From contig NZ_JANQCD010000003.1 in assembly GCF_026672275.1 (NCBI RefSeq), positions 124,001-188,000 of the forward strand: a stretch of 64,000 nucleotides of DNA. The letters are read 5' to 3'. Origin of the DNA: Marinifilum sp. D737. GTDB taxonomy: Bacteria; Bacteroidota; Bacteroidia; Bacteroidales; Marinifilaceae. Shown piece by piece: positions 19,540 through 29,177 of the stretch (positions are counted from its first letter, which is position 1; every line of letters begins with the position of its first letter). Made by a program: the position numbers and the translations under genes. Below the pieces are notes generated by a model. That model did no database searches. It was not told the DNA's origin and saw only the letters and a program-made list of their open reading frames with translations.

Positions 19540-21036
19540 ATGAATTTGAATTTTAAATCATTATCCTGTTTAGGACTTGGATTATTGGGTGCCATGGGTG
19601 CCATGGCTGTAAAGAAGGAAAAACCAAATATATTGTATTTCCTGGTAGATGACATGGGGTGGACTGATACGGGTTATCAGGGATCAAAATTCTACGAAAC
19701 ACCAAATATTGACAAGTTGGCACAGGAAGGGGTTAAATTTACAAATGCCTATGTAAGTCATCCTCGTTGTTTGCCATCGCGTTATTCTATTATAACAGGA
19801 AAATACCCGGCTAGAGATTGGGTGCCAGGATCAAATGAGAAACAATTAAAAGGAGGAGAGACTACCTTTGCTGTGCCATTTAAAGAGGCTGGGTACTCAA
19901 CTTATTTTACCGGGAAATGGCATTTGGCTTCCAATGAAAGTTTACCGGAAGATCAAGGGTTTGAAATTAACATTGGCGGAGGTCACGCAGGAGCACCTAC
20001 ATCTTATTTCTATCCATATAATGTAAGGAAGAGTGGAAAACCTGGTAAGGAGCGTCCTATTCATGGATTGGATGAAGGAGTAGAGGGCGAGTATCTTACC
20101 GATAGATTGACTGATGAAACCATTCAGTATTTGAAAAAGCAACATGAGGAAACACCAGAGAAACCATTCCTTGCCTACGTATCGCATTATGCTGTTCATA
20201 CCCCTTTTCAGGCGAAAGAGGAGTATGTGAAAAAGTTCAGAAAGAAATTAAAAACAATGCATTACGATGGACCTGAGTATATCAGCGAGGGTACGGGGCA
20301 AAGAAAAATGCGTCAGGATAATGCTGTTTATGCAGCCATGATTTACAGCATGGATGAGAGTTTGGGCCGTTTGGTGAAAACCCTCAAAGAGTTGGGAGAG
20401 TACGACAATACCATTATCATTTTATTTTCTGATAACGGTGGTTTGTCGAATCGAGGAACAAATCAGCGTCAATTGGCTACTACCAATACCCCATTGAAGG
20501 CCGGAAAGGGACATCTTTATGAAGGTGGAATTCGTGAGCCTATGCTTGTAAGATGGCCAGGAGTAACCAAAGCTGGAACAGAAACAGATGCTGTGATTAT
20601 CGGATCAGACTTTTTCCCAACAATGCTTGATATGGCCGGATTGCCATTGCATCCTGAAGCTCACCTTGATGGAGAAAGCTTTGTTTGGGCATTAAAAAAC
20701 AAGGCAAATCCAAATCCTGATCGTGCATTTTTCTGGCATTCGCCAACAGGAAGACCTCATTCAACAGGTGATTCTAACTGTAGTGCTGTTCGCCAGGGCG
20801 ATTATAAACTGATGGAATTCTTTGACCAGGGACGAGTGGAGCTTTACAATGTGAAAGAAGATATATCTGAAGCGAATAACTTAAGTGAAGAAATGCCTGA
20901 GAAAACGGCAGAGATGTTGGAAACCCTTCATAACTGGAAGAAAGAAATTGACGCCTTTAAAAAAGTAAAGAAGGACAAAAACAAGAAGAAGGGAAAAGGC
21001 AAAGGCAAGAAAGGTAAAAAGGTACAAAGTCATTAG
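19540..21036 (+). CDS. S1-family sulfatase 3 with Lys/Gly-rich tail
   Basis: A 498-residue sulfatase. The signal peptide ends near AMGAMA, with no lipobox, so the mature enzyme should be soluble in the periplasm or secreted. Key parts are YFLVDDMGWTD, Cys77 in HPRCLPSRYSIITGKYPAR, FTGKWHLASNE and IILFSDNGGLSNRG. The last 26 residues are a low-complexity Lys/Gly tail (for example KNKKKGKGKGKKGKK) after a normal sulfatase C-terminus. A strongly basic tail could hold the enzyme on anionic sulfated polysaccharide. The tail is missing from sulfatases 1 and 2, its nearest relatives. Confidence 0.93.
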   Translation: MNLNFKSLSCLGLGLLGAMGAMAVKKEKPNILYFLVDDMGWTDTGYQGSKFYETPNIDKLAQEGVKFTNAYVSHPRCLPSRYSIITGKYPARDWVPGSNEKQLKGGETTFAVPFKEAGYSTYFTGKWHLASNESLPEDQGFEINIGGGHAGAPTSYFYPYNVRKSGKPGKERPIHGLDEGVEGEYLTDRLTDETIQYLKKQHEETPEKPFLAYVSHYAVHTPFQAKEEYVKKFRKKLKTMHYDGPEYISEGTGQRKMRQDNAVYAAMIYSMDESLGRLVKTLKELGEYDNTIIILFSDNGGLSNRGTNQRQLATTNTPLKAGKGHLYEGGIREPMLVRWPGVTKAGTETDAVIIGSDFFPTMLDMAGLPLHPEAHLDGESFVWALKNKANPNPDRAFFWHSPTGRPHSTGDSNCSAVRQGDYKLMEFFDQGRVELYNVKEDISEANNLSEEMPEKTAEMLETLHNWKKEIDAFKKVKKDKNKKKGKGKGKKGKKVQSH

Positions 21037-21092
21037 TAATTATCGACAAATAACTAAGGACTTGTAACGAATTACAATAAAAAACGCAATCA

Positions 21093-22586
21093 ATGAATGG
21101 ATTTAAATATGCAGTTGCAGGCTTAGGGCTGGGGTTATGCTTTAATATGGCGGCCCAAGCTCAGCAATTGCCAAAGCTAGAAAAAATTAAAAAACAAAAG
21201 CCACGTAATGTGATCTTCATTTTGACCGATGATCACCGTAACGATTTCATGGGCTTTACAGGGAAAGTACCTTGGCTGGAAACACCTAATATGGACAAAC
21301 TGGCTAAAGAAGGTGCTCATTTCAAGAATACATTTGTTACCACCTCTTTGTGTTCGCCAAGTCGTGCATCTATTTTAACAGGTCAGTATTCGCATTGTCA
21401 TACAATTGTAGATAATTATGCACCAGATCCTGGCAATCTTGTTTATTTTCCACAATACCTCCAAAAAGTAGGGTATGAAACGGCTTTCCTTGGAAAATGG
21501 CATATGGGTGACCATGGTGATAAACCACAGCCGGGTTTTGATCATTGGGAAAGTTTCAAAGGACAAGGAATCTATTACAATCCCGAATTGAATATTAACG
21601 GGGAGCGTATTCAGTATAAGGACTCAACCTACATTACGGACTTGTTGACTGAACATGCCATCGACTGGTTGGATCACAGAGACAAGGATAAACCTTTTTT
21701 TATGTATCTATCTCACAAGGCGGTTCATGCTGAATTTGAGCCTGCCAAAAGACATAAAGGCAGATACAAAGGAAAAAAAATCACATTGCCTCCAACTTTC
21801 GACCAGACCAAAAATGGTGAATACCAGGATTTAAAATGGCCGGAATGGGTAAAGCAGCAGCGCATTAGTTGGCATGGTGTTGATTATATGTACCATGGAA
21901 ATGCTGATTTTAATGAAATGGTGCAGAAATATTGTGAGACATTACTAGGCGTTGACGAGAGCATTGGTTCTGTTTTGGATTATCTTAAAGAGCATGATCT
22001 TGATGAATCTACCATGGTTATTTACATGGGAGATAATGGCTTTAGCTGGGGAGAGCATGGTTTGATTGATAAAAGACATTTCTACGAAGAGTCGGTTAAA
22101 GTTCCTTTCCTGGTTCGTTGTCCTGAACTTTTCAAAGGAGGGAAAACAATAGAAAAAATGGTGCAAAATATTGATGTTGCGCCTACTATACTGGAAATGG
22201 CTGGATTGAATAAGCCTGAATACATGCCGGGACATTCATTTACACCATTACTGAAAGGTGATGAAAGCAATTGGAGAGATCGTATTTTCTATGAATACTA
22301 TTGGGAGTATGATTTTCCAATGACCCCAACCGTTTTTGGTCTGCGTACCGATCAATACAAATACATTCGCTATCATGGTGTTTGGGATAGAAATGAATTG
22401 TATGACATTAAAAATGATCCCGATGAAATGTACAATTTGATTGATAAGCCAGAACATCAAGAACTGGTGAAAGATTTGGCCAATCAGCTATATGATTGGT
22501 TGGAAAATACCGATGGTATGAATATTCCTTTAAAGCGAACAGTAAAATATCGTTGGGGCGATTATCGTCATGAAAATCAATATTAA
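21093..22586 (+). CDS. S1-family sulfatase 4 (S1_11-like)
   Basis: A 497-residue secreted sulfatase with a signal peptide ending at AAQAQ. Metal-binding FILTDDHRNDFMG opens the domain, and Cys87 lies in TTSLCSPSRASILTGQYSH. FLGKWHMGDHG and VIYMGDNGFSWGEHGL complete the site. The SLCSPSRAS.LTG..SH block followed by an EHGL after the DNG motif is typical of N-acetylglucosamine-6-sulfatase-like S1_11 members, which suggests a 6-O-sulfated hexose as target; this is resemblance, not proof. It lies 56 bp after sulfatase 3 and 19 bp before sulfatase 5, so it is part of one operon. Confidence 0.92.
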   Translation: MNGFKYAVAGLGLGLCFNMAAQAQQLPKLEKIKKQKPRNVIFILTDDHRNDFMGFTGKVPWLETPNMDKLAKEGAHFKNTFVTTSLCSPSRASILTGQYSHCHTIVDNYAPDPGNLVYFPQYLQKVGYETAFLGKWHMGDHGDKPQPGFDHWESFKGQGIYYNPELNINGERIQYKDSTYITDLLTEHAIDWLDHRDKDKPFFMYLSHKAVHAEFEPAKRHKGRYKGKKITLPPTFDQTKNGEYQDLKWPEWVKQQRISWHGVDYMYHGNADFNEMVQKYCETLLGVDESIGSVLDYLKEHDLDESTMVIYMGDNGFSWGEHGLIDKRHFYEESVKVPFLVRCPELFKGGKTIEKMVQNIDVAPTILEMAGLNKPEYMPGHSFTPLLKGDESNWRDRIFYEYYWEYDFPMTPTVFGLRTDQYKYIRYHGVWDRNELYDIKNDPDEMYNLIDKPEHQELVKDLANQLYDWLENTDGMNIPLKRTVKYRWGDYRHENQY

Positions 22587-22605
22587 TAAAGGATAAGGTT
22601 TAGAA

Positions 22606-24048
22606 ATGAAAAAAGAACTTCTATATATGGGGCTTTTGGCTGTAGCAGGAGTGAATCCTGCACAGTCTATGGCCAATGACAAAGCAGAACAAGCAGAAAA
22701 GAAAAATGTACTTTTTATCATGGTGGATGATTTGCGTCCACAATTGGGGTGTTATGGACAAACTCAAATTAAGTCGCCTAATATTGATAAACTTGCCAGT
22801 GAGGGTACATTATTCAGAAAAGCCTATTGTAACTATCCGGTTTGTGGTCCATCAAGAGCCAGCTTATTAAGCGGTCTTCGTCCGAATGCAACTCGTTATA
22901 TCAATAACCAGAGCAGTGTGGAGAAAGATGAGCCTAATATTGTTCCTATTCAAAAAGCTTTTAAGGACAATGGGTATTATACTGTAAGTTTAGGTAAAGT
23001 ATATCACCATAGATTTGATATGGTTGAAGGGTGGACCGAAAGACCGTGGCACGCAACTGACGGAGAAAAACGAAAAGATCATCCGGATGGTTGGCGTGAC
23101 TACCAGGATAAAGACAATCTTGCCCTTTGCAGGGATAATAAGGGGAGAGCAAATTCCTTCGAAATTGGAGAGGTGAAGGATGAGGATTACTTTGATGGAA
23201 AGATTGCCAACAGAGCCATTGAAAAACTGAAGAAGTTCAAGAAATCAGGACAGCCATTCTTTATGACTGTGGGATTTATCAAGCCTCACTTGCCATTTAA
23301 TGCGCCAAAGAAATATTTCGATTTATATCCAAAGAACTCAATTGAGCTGCCAACTAACTACCATGCACCTCAAAATGCACCTGAACAATCACTTCACAAT
23401 TGGTGGGAGTTAAGAGCTTATCATGATATCCCATCAAAAGAGGGGAATTTGACCGATGAGAAAGCCAAAGAAGTGATTCGTGGCTATTACGCCTGTGTTA
23501 GCTATGTAGATGCCATGGTGGGTAAGGTTTTGGATAAACTAAAAGAGTTGAATTTAGATGAGAATACAGTTGTATGTTTAATCGGAGATCATGGATGGCA
23601 ATTGGGAGAGCATTCGTTGTGGTGTAAACACAGTAACTTTAACAAGGCATTGAATACGACCATGATTGTAAAAGCCCCTGGAATGAAAGGTGGTCACGAA
23701 ACAAATTCTTTAGTTGAACTGATTGATTTATACCCTAGTTTTTGCGATTTAACAGGAATTGATGCCCCTGATCATTTGGAGGGAAAAAGTTTTGTTCCTG
23801 TTTTGAGGAATCCTAAAAAGAAATGGAAGGAAGTGGTGTATTCTAAAATGGGTGATGGCTGGACCGCAATTACTCAGCAATACCTTTATACAGAATGGAA
23901 GAATAAAAAAGGCGAGACTACAGAACGAATGCTATTCGATCATAAAAATGACCCGGAAGAAAATGTGAACGTTGTTGACGAAGCGAAAATGAAAAAAGTA
24001 GTGGCGAAAATGTCAACACTTTTAAACCGATATGTTGAAGCAGAATAA
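22606..24048 (+). CDS. S1-family sulfatase 5 (iduronate-2-sulfatase-like, S1_7 type)
   Basis: A 480-residue secreted sulfatase. VLFIMVDDLRPQLGCYG, Cys80 in YPVCGPSRASLLSGLRP, SLGKVYHH, FFMTVGFIKPHLPFNAPKKY and CLIGDHGWQLGEHSLWCKHSNF form the set of motifs shared with iduronate-2-sulfatases. In Bacteroidota this subfamily is much wider than glycosaminoglycan degradation, so the name describes relationship only. The next gene starts 5 bp after its stop, which points to translational coupling. Confidence 0.92.
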   Translation: MKKELLYMGLLAVAGVNPAQSMANDKAEQAEKKNVLFIMVDDLRPQLGCYGQTQIKSPNIDKLASEGTLFRKAYCNYPVCGPSRASLLSGLRPNATRYINNQSSVEKDEPNIVPIQKAFKDNGYYTVSLGKVYHHRFDMVEGWTERPWHATDGEKRKDHPDGWRDYQDKDNLALCRDNKGRANSFEIGEVKDEDYFDGKIANRAIEKLKKFKKSGQPFFMTVGFIKPHLPFNAPKKYFDLYPKNSIELPTNYHAPQNAPEQSLHNWWELRAYHDIPSKEGNLTDEKAKEVIRGYYACVSYVDAMVGKVLDKLKELNLDENTVVCLIGDHGWQLGEHSLWCKHSNFNKALNTTMIVKAPGMKGGHETNSLVELIDLYPSFCDLTGIDAPDHLEGKSFVPVLRNPKKKWKEVVYSKMGDGWTAITQQYLYTEWKNKKGETTERMLFDHKNDPEENVNVVDEAKMKKVVAKMSTLLNRYVEAE

Positions 24049-24053
24049 GAAAG

Positions 24054-25754
24054 ATGAGAAATGAACTGATTAAAAATACTTACCATTGGTCGTTGTTTTT
24101 ATTGGGAGGAATTGCTTTGCATTCGTGTGATGTAAACCAAAACTCACAGGAGAAAGGCTGTGGGCAACCTAATATTCTTTGGATTACTTGTGAAGATATC
24201 AGTCCCAATTTGGGTTGCTATGGTGATTCAGCTGCAAAAACTCCTGTCATTGATCAGCTGGCTGCTGAGGGAGTGTTGTTTACCAATGCTTTTGCTACGG
24301 TAGGAGTTTGCGCACCAAGCCGATCGTCTATCATTACTGGTATGTATCCTGTTTCCCTTGGAACTCATAATATGAGAACCGGAAAAGACATAACAGGAAT
24401 TTCCAAAGGGAATTATAATAAGGAAACGGGTATAGTAGATCCAAAAGGAAACTCAGTACCTCAGTATTCGGCAGTTATTCCTTCTCAGGTGAAGTGTTTT
24501 ACTGAATATCTGCGAAAAGCAGGATACTATTGTACCAATAATGCGAAGACAGATTATCAGTTCGCTGCACCGATTACGGCATGGGATGAAAACGATACGC
24601 AGGCACATTGGCGAAACAGACCCAAAGGAAAACCATTCTTTTCGGTATTCAATTTGAACGTGTCGCATGAATCACAAATTTGGAAGAAGAAAAACGATTC
24701 ATTGCGCATAGATCCAAAGGCTCCCGCCCTTCCTCCTTATTTTCCTGAAGATTCCATTGTGCGAAAAGATATGGCTCGCAACTATTCCAACATTAGTGAA
24801 ATGGATCAACAGGTTGGTGAAATCCTGGAGCAGTTGAAAGAGGATGGCCTGTTGGATAAAACCATTGTTTTTTTCTATAGCGACCATGGAGGCCCTTTGC
24901 CAAGAGGGAAAAGAGCCATTTATGATTCAGGTTTGAAGGTTCCTATGGTAATCAGGTTTCCAAAGCAAAAGCATAGAGGAGTTGTGAACAGGGAAATGGT
25001 ATCCTTTGTCGATTTGGCACCTACCATTCTTTCCCTGGCAGGAGTTGAGGCTCCTGACTATATGCAGGGACAGGCTTTCCTTGGACCATACAAAGCCAAA
25101 GAACCAAGAACTGAAATATATGGTTCCAAGGATAGAATGGATGAGTTTTATGATATGGTTCGTAGTGTTCGTGATACCCAATACCTGTATGTGAAGAATT
25201 TTCATCCGGAATGGTCCTATTACAAGGATATCAAATATCGCAGACAATTGGATATGATGAATCGTTTGTTGGACTTGGAGGCTAAAGGAGAGTTGACTAA
25301 AGAGCAGAAACTCTTTTTTAGGACCAGTAAGCCAACTGAGGAATTGTATGATGTGAAAGCAGATCCTTTTCAACTAGATAACCTGGCTCAGGATCCAAAA
25401 TACAAAGCCATTATGATTAAGATGTCTGCAAAGTTGGATAACTGGCAGAAAGCGGTTGGAGATAAGGGAAATATCCCGGAAGGAGAACTGGTAAGGCAAA
25501 TGTGGCCAAATCTGGAGCAACCTGTTACAGCCAAACCAAGCATTGAAAAAGTGGGCGATGCCTATGAAATACATTGCGCAACGAAAGGTGCATCGGTGGC
25601 TTACCAGGTTACCCGTGATGGGGAAAGCAAAAATACGTGGAAGCATTGGCAGGTTTATCAAAAGCCAATACAATTGAAAGCAGGAGAATGTTTACATGCT
25701 GTTGCAATTCGTATTGGCTACAAACAGAGTTTTGAGAATAAATTGAGGAAATAG
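24054..25754 (+). CDS. S1-family sulfatase 6 (S1_8-like)
   Basis: A 566-residue lipoprotein sulfatase (lipobox LHSC). It differs from the neighbours in opening with ILWITCEDISPNLGCYGD, where the second metal-ligand Asp is preceded by Cys-Glu, a trait of the S1_8 group that includes sulfamidase-like enzymes. The signature is VCAPSRSSIITGMYP with Cys86, and the late motif is FFYSDHGGPLPRGKR. A C-terminal extension of about 80 residues (VTRDGESKNTWKHWQVYQKP) looks like the chitobiase-type beta-sandwich found at the end of this group. It starts 5 bp after sulfatase 5 and ends 3 bp before sulfatase 7. Confidence 0.92.
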   Translation: MRNELIKNTYHWSLFLLGGIALHSCDVNQNSQEKGCGQPNILWITCEDISPNLGCYGDSAAKTPVIDQLAAEGVLFTNAFATVGVCAPSRSSIITGMYPVSLGTHNMRTGKDITGISKGNYNKETGIVDPKGNSVPQYSAVIPSQVKCFTEYLRKAGYYCTNNAKTDYQFAAPITAWDENDTQAHWRNRPKGKPFFSVFNLNVSHESQIWKKKNDSLRIDPKAPALPPYFPEDSIVRKDMARNYSNISEMDQQVGEILEQLKEDGLLDKTIVFFYSDHGGPLPRGKRAIYDSGLKVPMVIRFPKQKHRGVVNREMVSFVDLAPTILSLAGVEAPDYMQGQAFLGPYKAKEPRTEIYGSKDRMDEFYDMVRSVRDTQYLYVKNFHPEWSYYKDIKYRRQLDMMNRLLDLEAKGELTKEQKLFFRTSKPTEELYDVKADPFQLDNLAQDPKYKAIMIKMSAKLDNWQKAVGDKGNIPEGELVRQMWPNLEQPVTAKPSIEKVGDAYEIHCATKGASVAYQVTRDGESKNTWKHWQVYQKPIQLKAGECLHAVAIRIGYKQSFENKLRK

Positions 25755-25757
25755 AAG

Positions 25758-27308
25758 ATGCAAAAAATAAAAAAATACATGGCCTTGGCCTTGGCAACAT
25801 TGCCATTATTGGGACAAGCTCAGGAAAAAAAGAATGTCCTGTTTATTGCAGTAGACGATTTAAAACCCATTTTAGGTTGCTATGGTGATGATTTGGTGAA
25901 AACACCCAACATTGACCGATTGGCCAAACGTGGAGTAGTATTTGCCAATAACCATTGCCAGCAAGCTGTTTGTGCTCCTTCAAGAGCCAGTCTATTGTGT
26001 GGGATACAGCCAGATAAGACAAAAGTATGGGATTTGAAAACACTGATTCGAGATATGAATCCCGATATTTTAACCTTACCGCAGCACTTCAGACAAAATG
26101 GATACTTCACGACCAGTGTGGGAAAAATCTACGACAAGAGAAGTGTGGATGAACATCATGACAAAGTATCGTGGAGCGAAGCTCAAGCCTTTGAAGGAGA
26201 TTATAAATATTACGACGATAAGTGTGGAGAGCCTGCTTTAGGCTATTACCAATTGCCGGAGACCAAGGAAAAAGTAGCCAAATACCGTAAGGAAGCAGAG
26301 GCTATGGGCAAGAAAGGATATGGAATTACCAAATATGCAATTTCCTTTGTTAAGCCAACTACCGAATGTGCCGATGTGCCAGACAATGCTTATGTAGATG
26401 GCGTGTTGGCCTTATCGGCTATCGATCGTTTGGAAAAGCTTTCTAAAAAGGAAGAACCATTCTTCCTGGGTGTTGGCTTTAAGCGTCCACATTTGCCTTT
26501 TGTGGCTCCCAAGAAATATTGGGATTTGTACCAGAGAGAGGAAATGCCATTGGCAAAATATCAGAAAGCAGCTGAGAATGGGCCTCTTTTAGCCTATCAC
26601 AATTCTGGTGAGTTGCGATCTTATACCGATATTCCTCCTTTGAAATCTTTTTCGGATATTGAATCTGATTTGATTCCAGTTGAGAAACAAAAAGAAATGA
26701 TTCATGGATACTATGCAGCGGTTTCTTATATAGATGCACAGGTTGGTAAGGTGTTGAATGCTTTGGATTCTCTGGGATTAACAGAAAATACTGTTGTTGT
26801 CCTGTGGGGTGATCATGGCTGGCACCTGGGCGATCATGGCATTTGGTGTAAGCATACCAATTTCGAACAGGCTACTCGAAGTCCAATGATCATTGCTGAC
26901 GGAGAGAATCATACTGGTGTATGCAAAACACCTACTGAATTTTTGGATTTGTTTCCTACACTTTGCGATTTGGCAAATATTGAAACTCCGGAGCACCTGG
27001 ATGGGATAAGCTTACTACCTGTACTGAAGGATCCGAAGAAAGAGGTGAAACCTTATGCCGTGAGTCAGTTTCAACGAGGAAAGGCAGAAGGTTATGCTTT
27101 CAGATCGGAAAGGTATCGTTATGTGGTTTGGGTGAAAAACATGTTTAGAAATCCATCACAATTTTCAAAGGATTTAATATCTGTTGAAGAGCTTTACGAT
27201 TATGAGAAGGATCCTCTGGAGACCAGAAATGTTGTAAATGATAAGAAATATAGTAAAGTAAAAAAACAGATGGAGAAATACTGTTTGGATTACTTTAAAA
27301 ACAGATAA
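25758..27308 (+). CDS. S1-family sulfatase 7 (S1_7 type)
   Basis: A 516-residue secreted sulfatase with signal peptide ending LLGQAQ. Motifs: VLFIAVDDLKPILGCYGD, Cys72 in QQAVCAPSRASLLCGIQP, FKRPHLPFVAPKKYWDLY, VVLWGDHGWHLGDHGIWCKHTNF. It is closely related over its whole length to the sulfatases at 47316 and 33336, and shares with the former an inserted region (about residues 135-200) between the signature and the HLPF block. The three are clear paralogues inside one locus. The 93-bp gap to the GH9 gene holds paired hairpins. Confidence 0.93.
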   Translation: MQKIKKYMALALATLPLLGQAQEKKNVLFIAVDDLKPILGCYGDDLVKTPNIDRLAKRGVVFANNHCQQAVCAPSRASLLCGIQPDKTKVWDLKTLIRDMNPDILTLPQHFRQNGYFTTSVGKIYDKRSVDEHHDKVSWSEAQAFEGDYKYYDDKCGEPALGYYQLPETKEKVAKYRKEAEAMGKKGYGITKYAISFVKPTTECADVPDNAYVDGVLALSAIDRLEKLSKKEEPFFLGVGFKRPHLPFVAPKKYWDLYQREEMPLAKYQKAAENGPLLAYHNSGELRSYTDIPPLKSFSDIESDLIPVEKQKEMIHGYYAAVSYIDAQVGKVLNALDSLGLTENTVVVLWGDHGWHLGDHGIWCKHTNFEQATRSPMIIADGENHTGVCKTPTEFLDLFPTLCDLANIETPEHLDGISLLPVLKDPKKEVKPYAVSQFQRGKAEGYAFRSERYRYVVWVKNMFRNPSQFSKDLISVEELYDYEKDPLETRNVVNDKKYSKVKKQMEKYCLDYFKNR

Positions 27309-27318
27309 AATGGTATCG

Positions 27319-27371
27319 CCTGCCGGATTGATCCCCCTCCAACTAATTCGGCGGGTTGATATTTTTATCAA
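27319..27371 (+). terminator. Paired hairpins between sulfatase 7 and GH9
   Basis: CCTGCCG/CGGCGGG (one G-U pair) is followed directly by TTGATA/TATCAA around a T-rich loop. There is no long T-run after it, so it may be an attenuator or RNA-stability element and not a full terminator. Confidence 0.35.
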
Positions 27372-27419
27372 TAAAGAAATGGTCTTAAAAGGAAATACAG
27401 AATGGTTAATTACTCAAGG

Positions 27420-29168
27420 ATGAAAAACAAGAATGTGATAAAGGCTTTATTTTGCATCTTCTTATTTCTACTTCCCAGTTTGAATTTTGCGCAGGAAGGT
27501 GGAGAGGATATTTATTTAAATCAGCTTGGTTTTTTGCCCAATGTGGAAAAGATTGCTTCAATTCATGCTGTGGATGAGGGAGACTTTCTGATTCGCAGGA
27601 CTGCAAACAATCAAATTGCATTCTCCGGGCAATTGGAAAAAGCAGCTTACTGGAAAAGTTCTGGTGAGAAGATCCTGATTGCTGATTTTTCAAAACTACA
27701 GGAAGAGGGAGAATACTATTTGGAAGTTCCGGGAGGTGGAAAATCAAGCAAGTTTACCATTTCCAAAGACTGTTTCAAAAAAGTACTAAAGGCTACATCT
27801 AAAGCCTATTATTACTGGCGTTCTGCCTTCCCGATAACAAAAGAATTTGGTGGTGAATGGAACCGTCCTTTAGCCCACCCGGATACAGTGGTGTTTATTC
27901 ATCCCTCAGCTGCATCAAAAAAGAGACCTGCCGGAACTGTAATTAGTGCTCCCGGAGGTTGGTATGATGCAGGCGATTACAACAAGTATGTGGTAAACTC
28001 AGGCATTACCTGTTACAGCTTGATGTCTTCCTATGAATTTTCAAAACAAAGATTCAACTCCTTGAATTTGAATATTCCGGAGTCCAATGACAACATTCCC
28101 GATATTCTAAATGAAGTGTACTATAATCTGAAATGGATGATGAGTATGCAAGATCCGCATGACGGGGGAGTATATCATAAACTAACAACAGCAAACTTTG
28201 CCGGAGAACATATGCCGCACCAGGTAAAGAACAGGAAAAGGTTCGTGGTTCAAAAAACCACAGCTGCAACATTGAACTTTGCTGCGGTGATGGCCATGTC
28301 TCATCGAGTATTAAAAAAGGATTATCCAAAGTTTGCAGATCAATGTTTGCTTGCTGCAGAAAAGGCCTGGACCTGGGCAGGAAGATATCCTGTGACCTTT
28401 TACGAACAGGAAGAACTCAATAAAAAGTATGATCCTGATATTAACACAGGAGCTTATGACAATAAAAAGCTTAAGGATGAATTTGCCTGGGCTGCAAGTG
28501 AACTGTTCCTGAGTACGAAGAATAATGAGTATCTTCATCATGCCATGAATTATTATAAAACAATTCATCATATTGCGGTACCAAGTTGGGGAAATACAGC
28601 CATGCTTGGAATATACTCCTTATTGAATAACAGAAAAAACATTCCTTTTTCAGAGAGAAAGGAGTTTCATATTTTAAATCGAAAACTATTGAAAATGGCT
28701 GATGCCTTGCTTGACTCCTATTTAGAATCGCCAAACAGAACGGCTTTCGGAAATCAGGAGGCTCAATTTAAGTGGGGATCAAATGCCATTGCAGCCAATC
28801 AGGGAATGCTTTTGTTGCAGGCTTGGAGACTAACTGGCAAACAGATGTATTATGATGCTGCTTATTCAAACCTGGACTATATTTTGGGACGAAATGCAAC
28901 CGGATACTGTTTTGTGACTGGTTTTGGTCATCAGAATCCCAAATATCCGCATCATAGAATTTCTGCAGCAGACGGAGTAAAGGAGCCTGTGCCAGGTCTT
29001 TTGGTTGGTGGTGCCAGCAATATGAAACTACCAGCCTTTCAATTTCCATCAAAGTATTCAGCAAAAAGGTATCAGGATGAATACAAATGTTACCTTACCA
29101 ATGAAGTCGCAATTAACTGGAATGCTCCCTTGGTTTTCCTGATTAGCGGACTAAGCAATAACTTTTAA
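27420..29168 (+). CDS. GH9 endoglucanase
   Basis: A 582-residue inverting glycoside hydrolase of family 9, expected to cleave internal beta-1,4-glucosidic bonds. The start at 27420 (MKNKNVIKALFCIFLF) gives a better signal peptide than 27402. An N-terminal immunoglobulin-like CelD_N domain (DIYLNQLGFLPNVEKIA, about 30-110) precedes the (alpha/alpha)6 catalytic domain. The catalytic base motif GGWYDAGDYNKYV has Asp183 and Asp186, and the acid is Glu562 in YLTNEVAINWNAPLV. FVTGFGHQNPKYPHHR is the conserved His-containing block. No carbohydrate-binding module follows. It sits inside the sulfatase operon 10 bp before a GH5 gene, which ties glucan cleavage to desulfation. Confidence 0.93.
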   Translation: MKNKNVIKALFCIFLFLLPSLNFAQEGGEDIYLNQLGFLPNVEKIASIHAVDEGDFLIRRTANNQIAFSGQLEKAAYWKSSGEKILIADFSKLQEEGEYYLEVPGGGKSSKFTISKDCFKKVLKATSKAYYYWRSAFPITKEFGGEWNRPLAHPDTVVFIHPSAASKKRPAGTVISAPGGWYDAGDYNKYVVNSGITCYSLMSSYEFSKQRFNSLNLNIPESNDNIPDILNEVYYNLKWMMSMQDPHDGGVYHKLTTANFAGEHMPHQVKNRKRFVVQKTTAATLNFAAVMAMSHRVLKKDYPKFADQCLLAAEKAWTWAGRYPVTFYEQEELNKKYDPDINTGAYDNKKLKDEFAWAASELFLSTKNNEYLHHAMNYYKTIHHIAVPSWGNTAMLGIYSLLNNRKNIPFSERKEFHILNRKLLKMADALLDSYLESPNRTAFGNQEAQFKWGSNAIAANQGMLLLQAWRLTGKQMYYDAAYSNLDYILGRNATGYCFVTGFGHQNPKYPHHRISAADGVKEPVPGLLVGGASNMKLPAFQFPSKYSAKRYQDEYKCYLTNEVAINWNAPLVFLISGLSNNF

Positions 29169-29177
29169 ATCTATAAC

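Noticed and set aside
22606-24048. Naming S1_7-type genes as true iduronate-2-sulfatases
   Set aside because: The subfamily is broad in Bacteroidota and no uronic-acid pathway is present, so only the relationship is stated.
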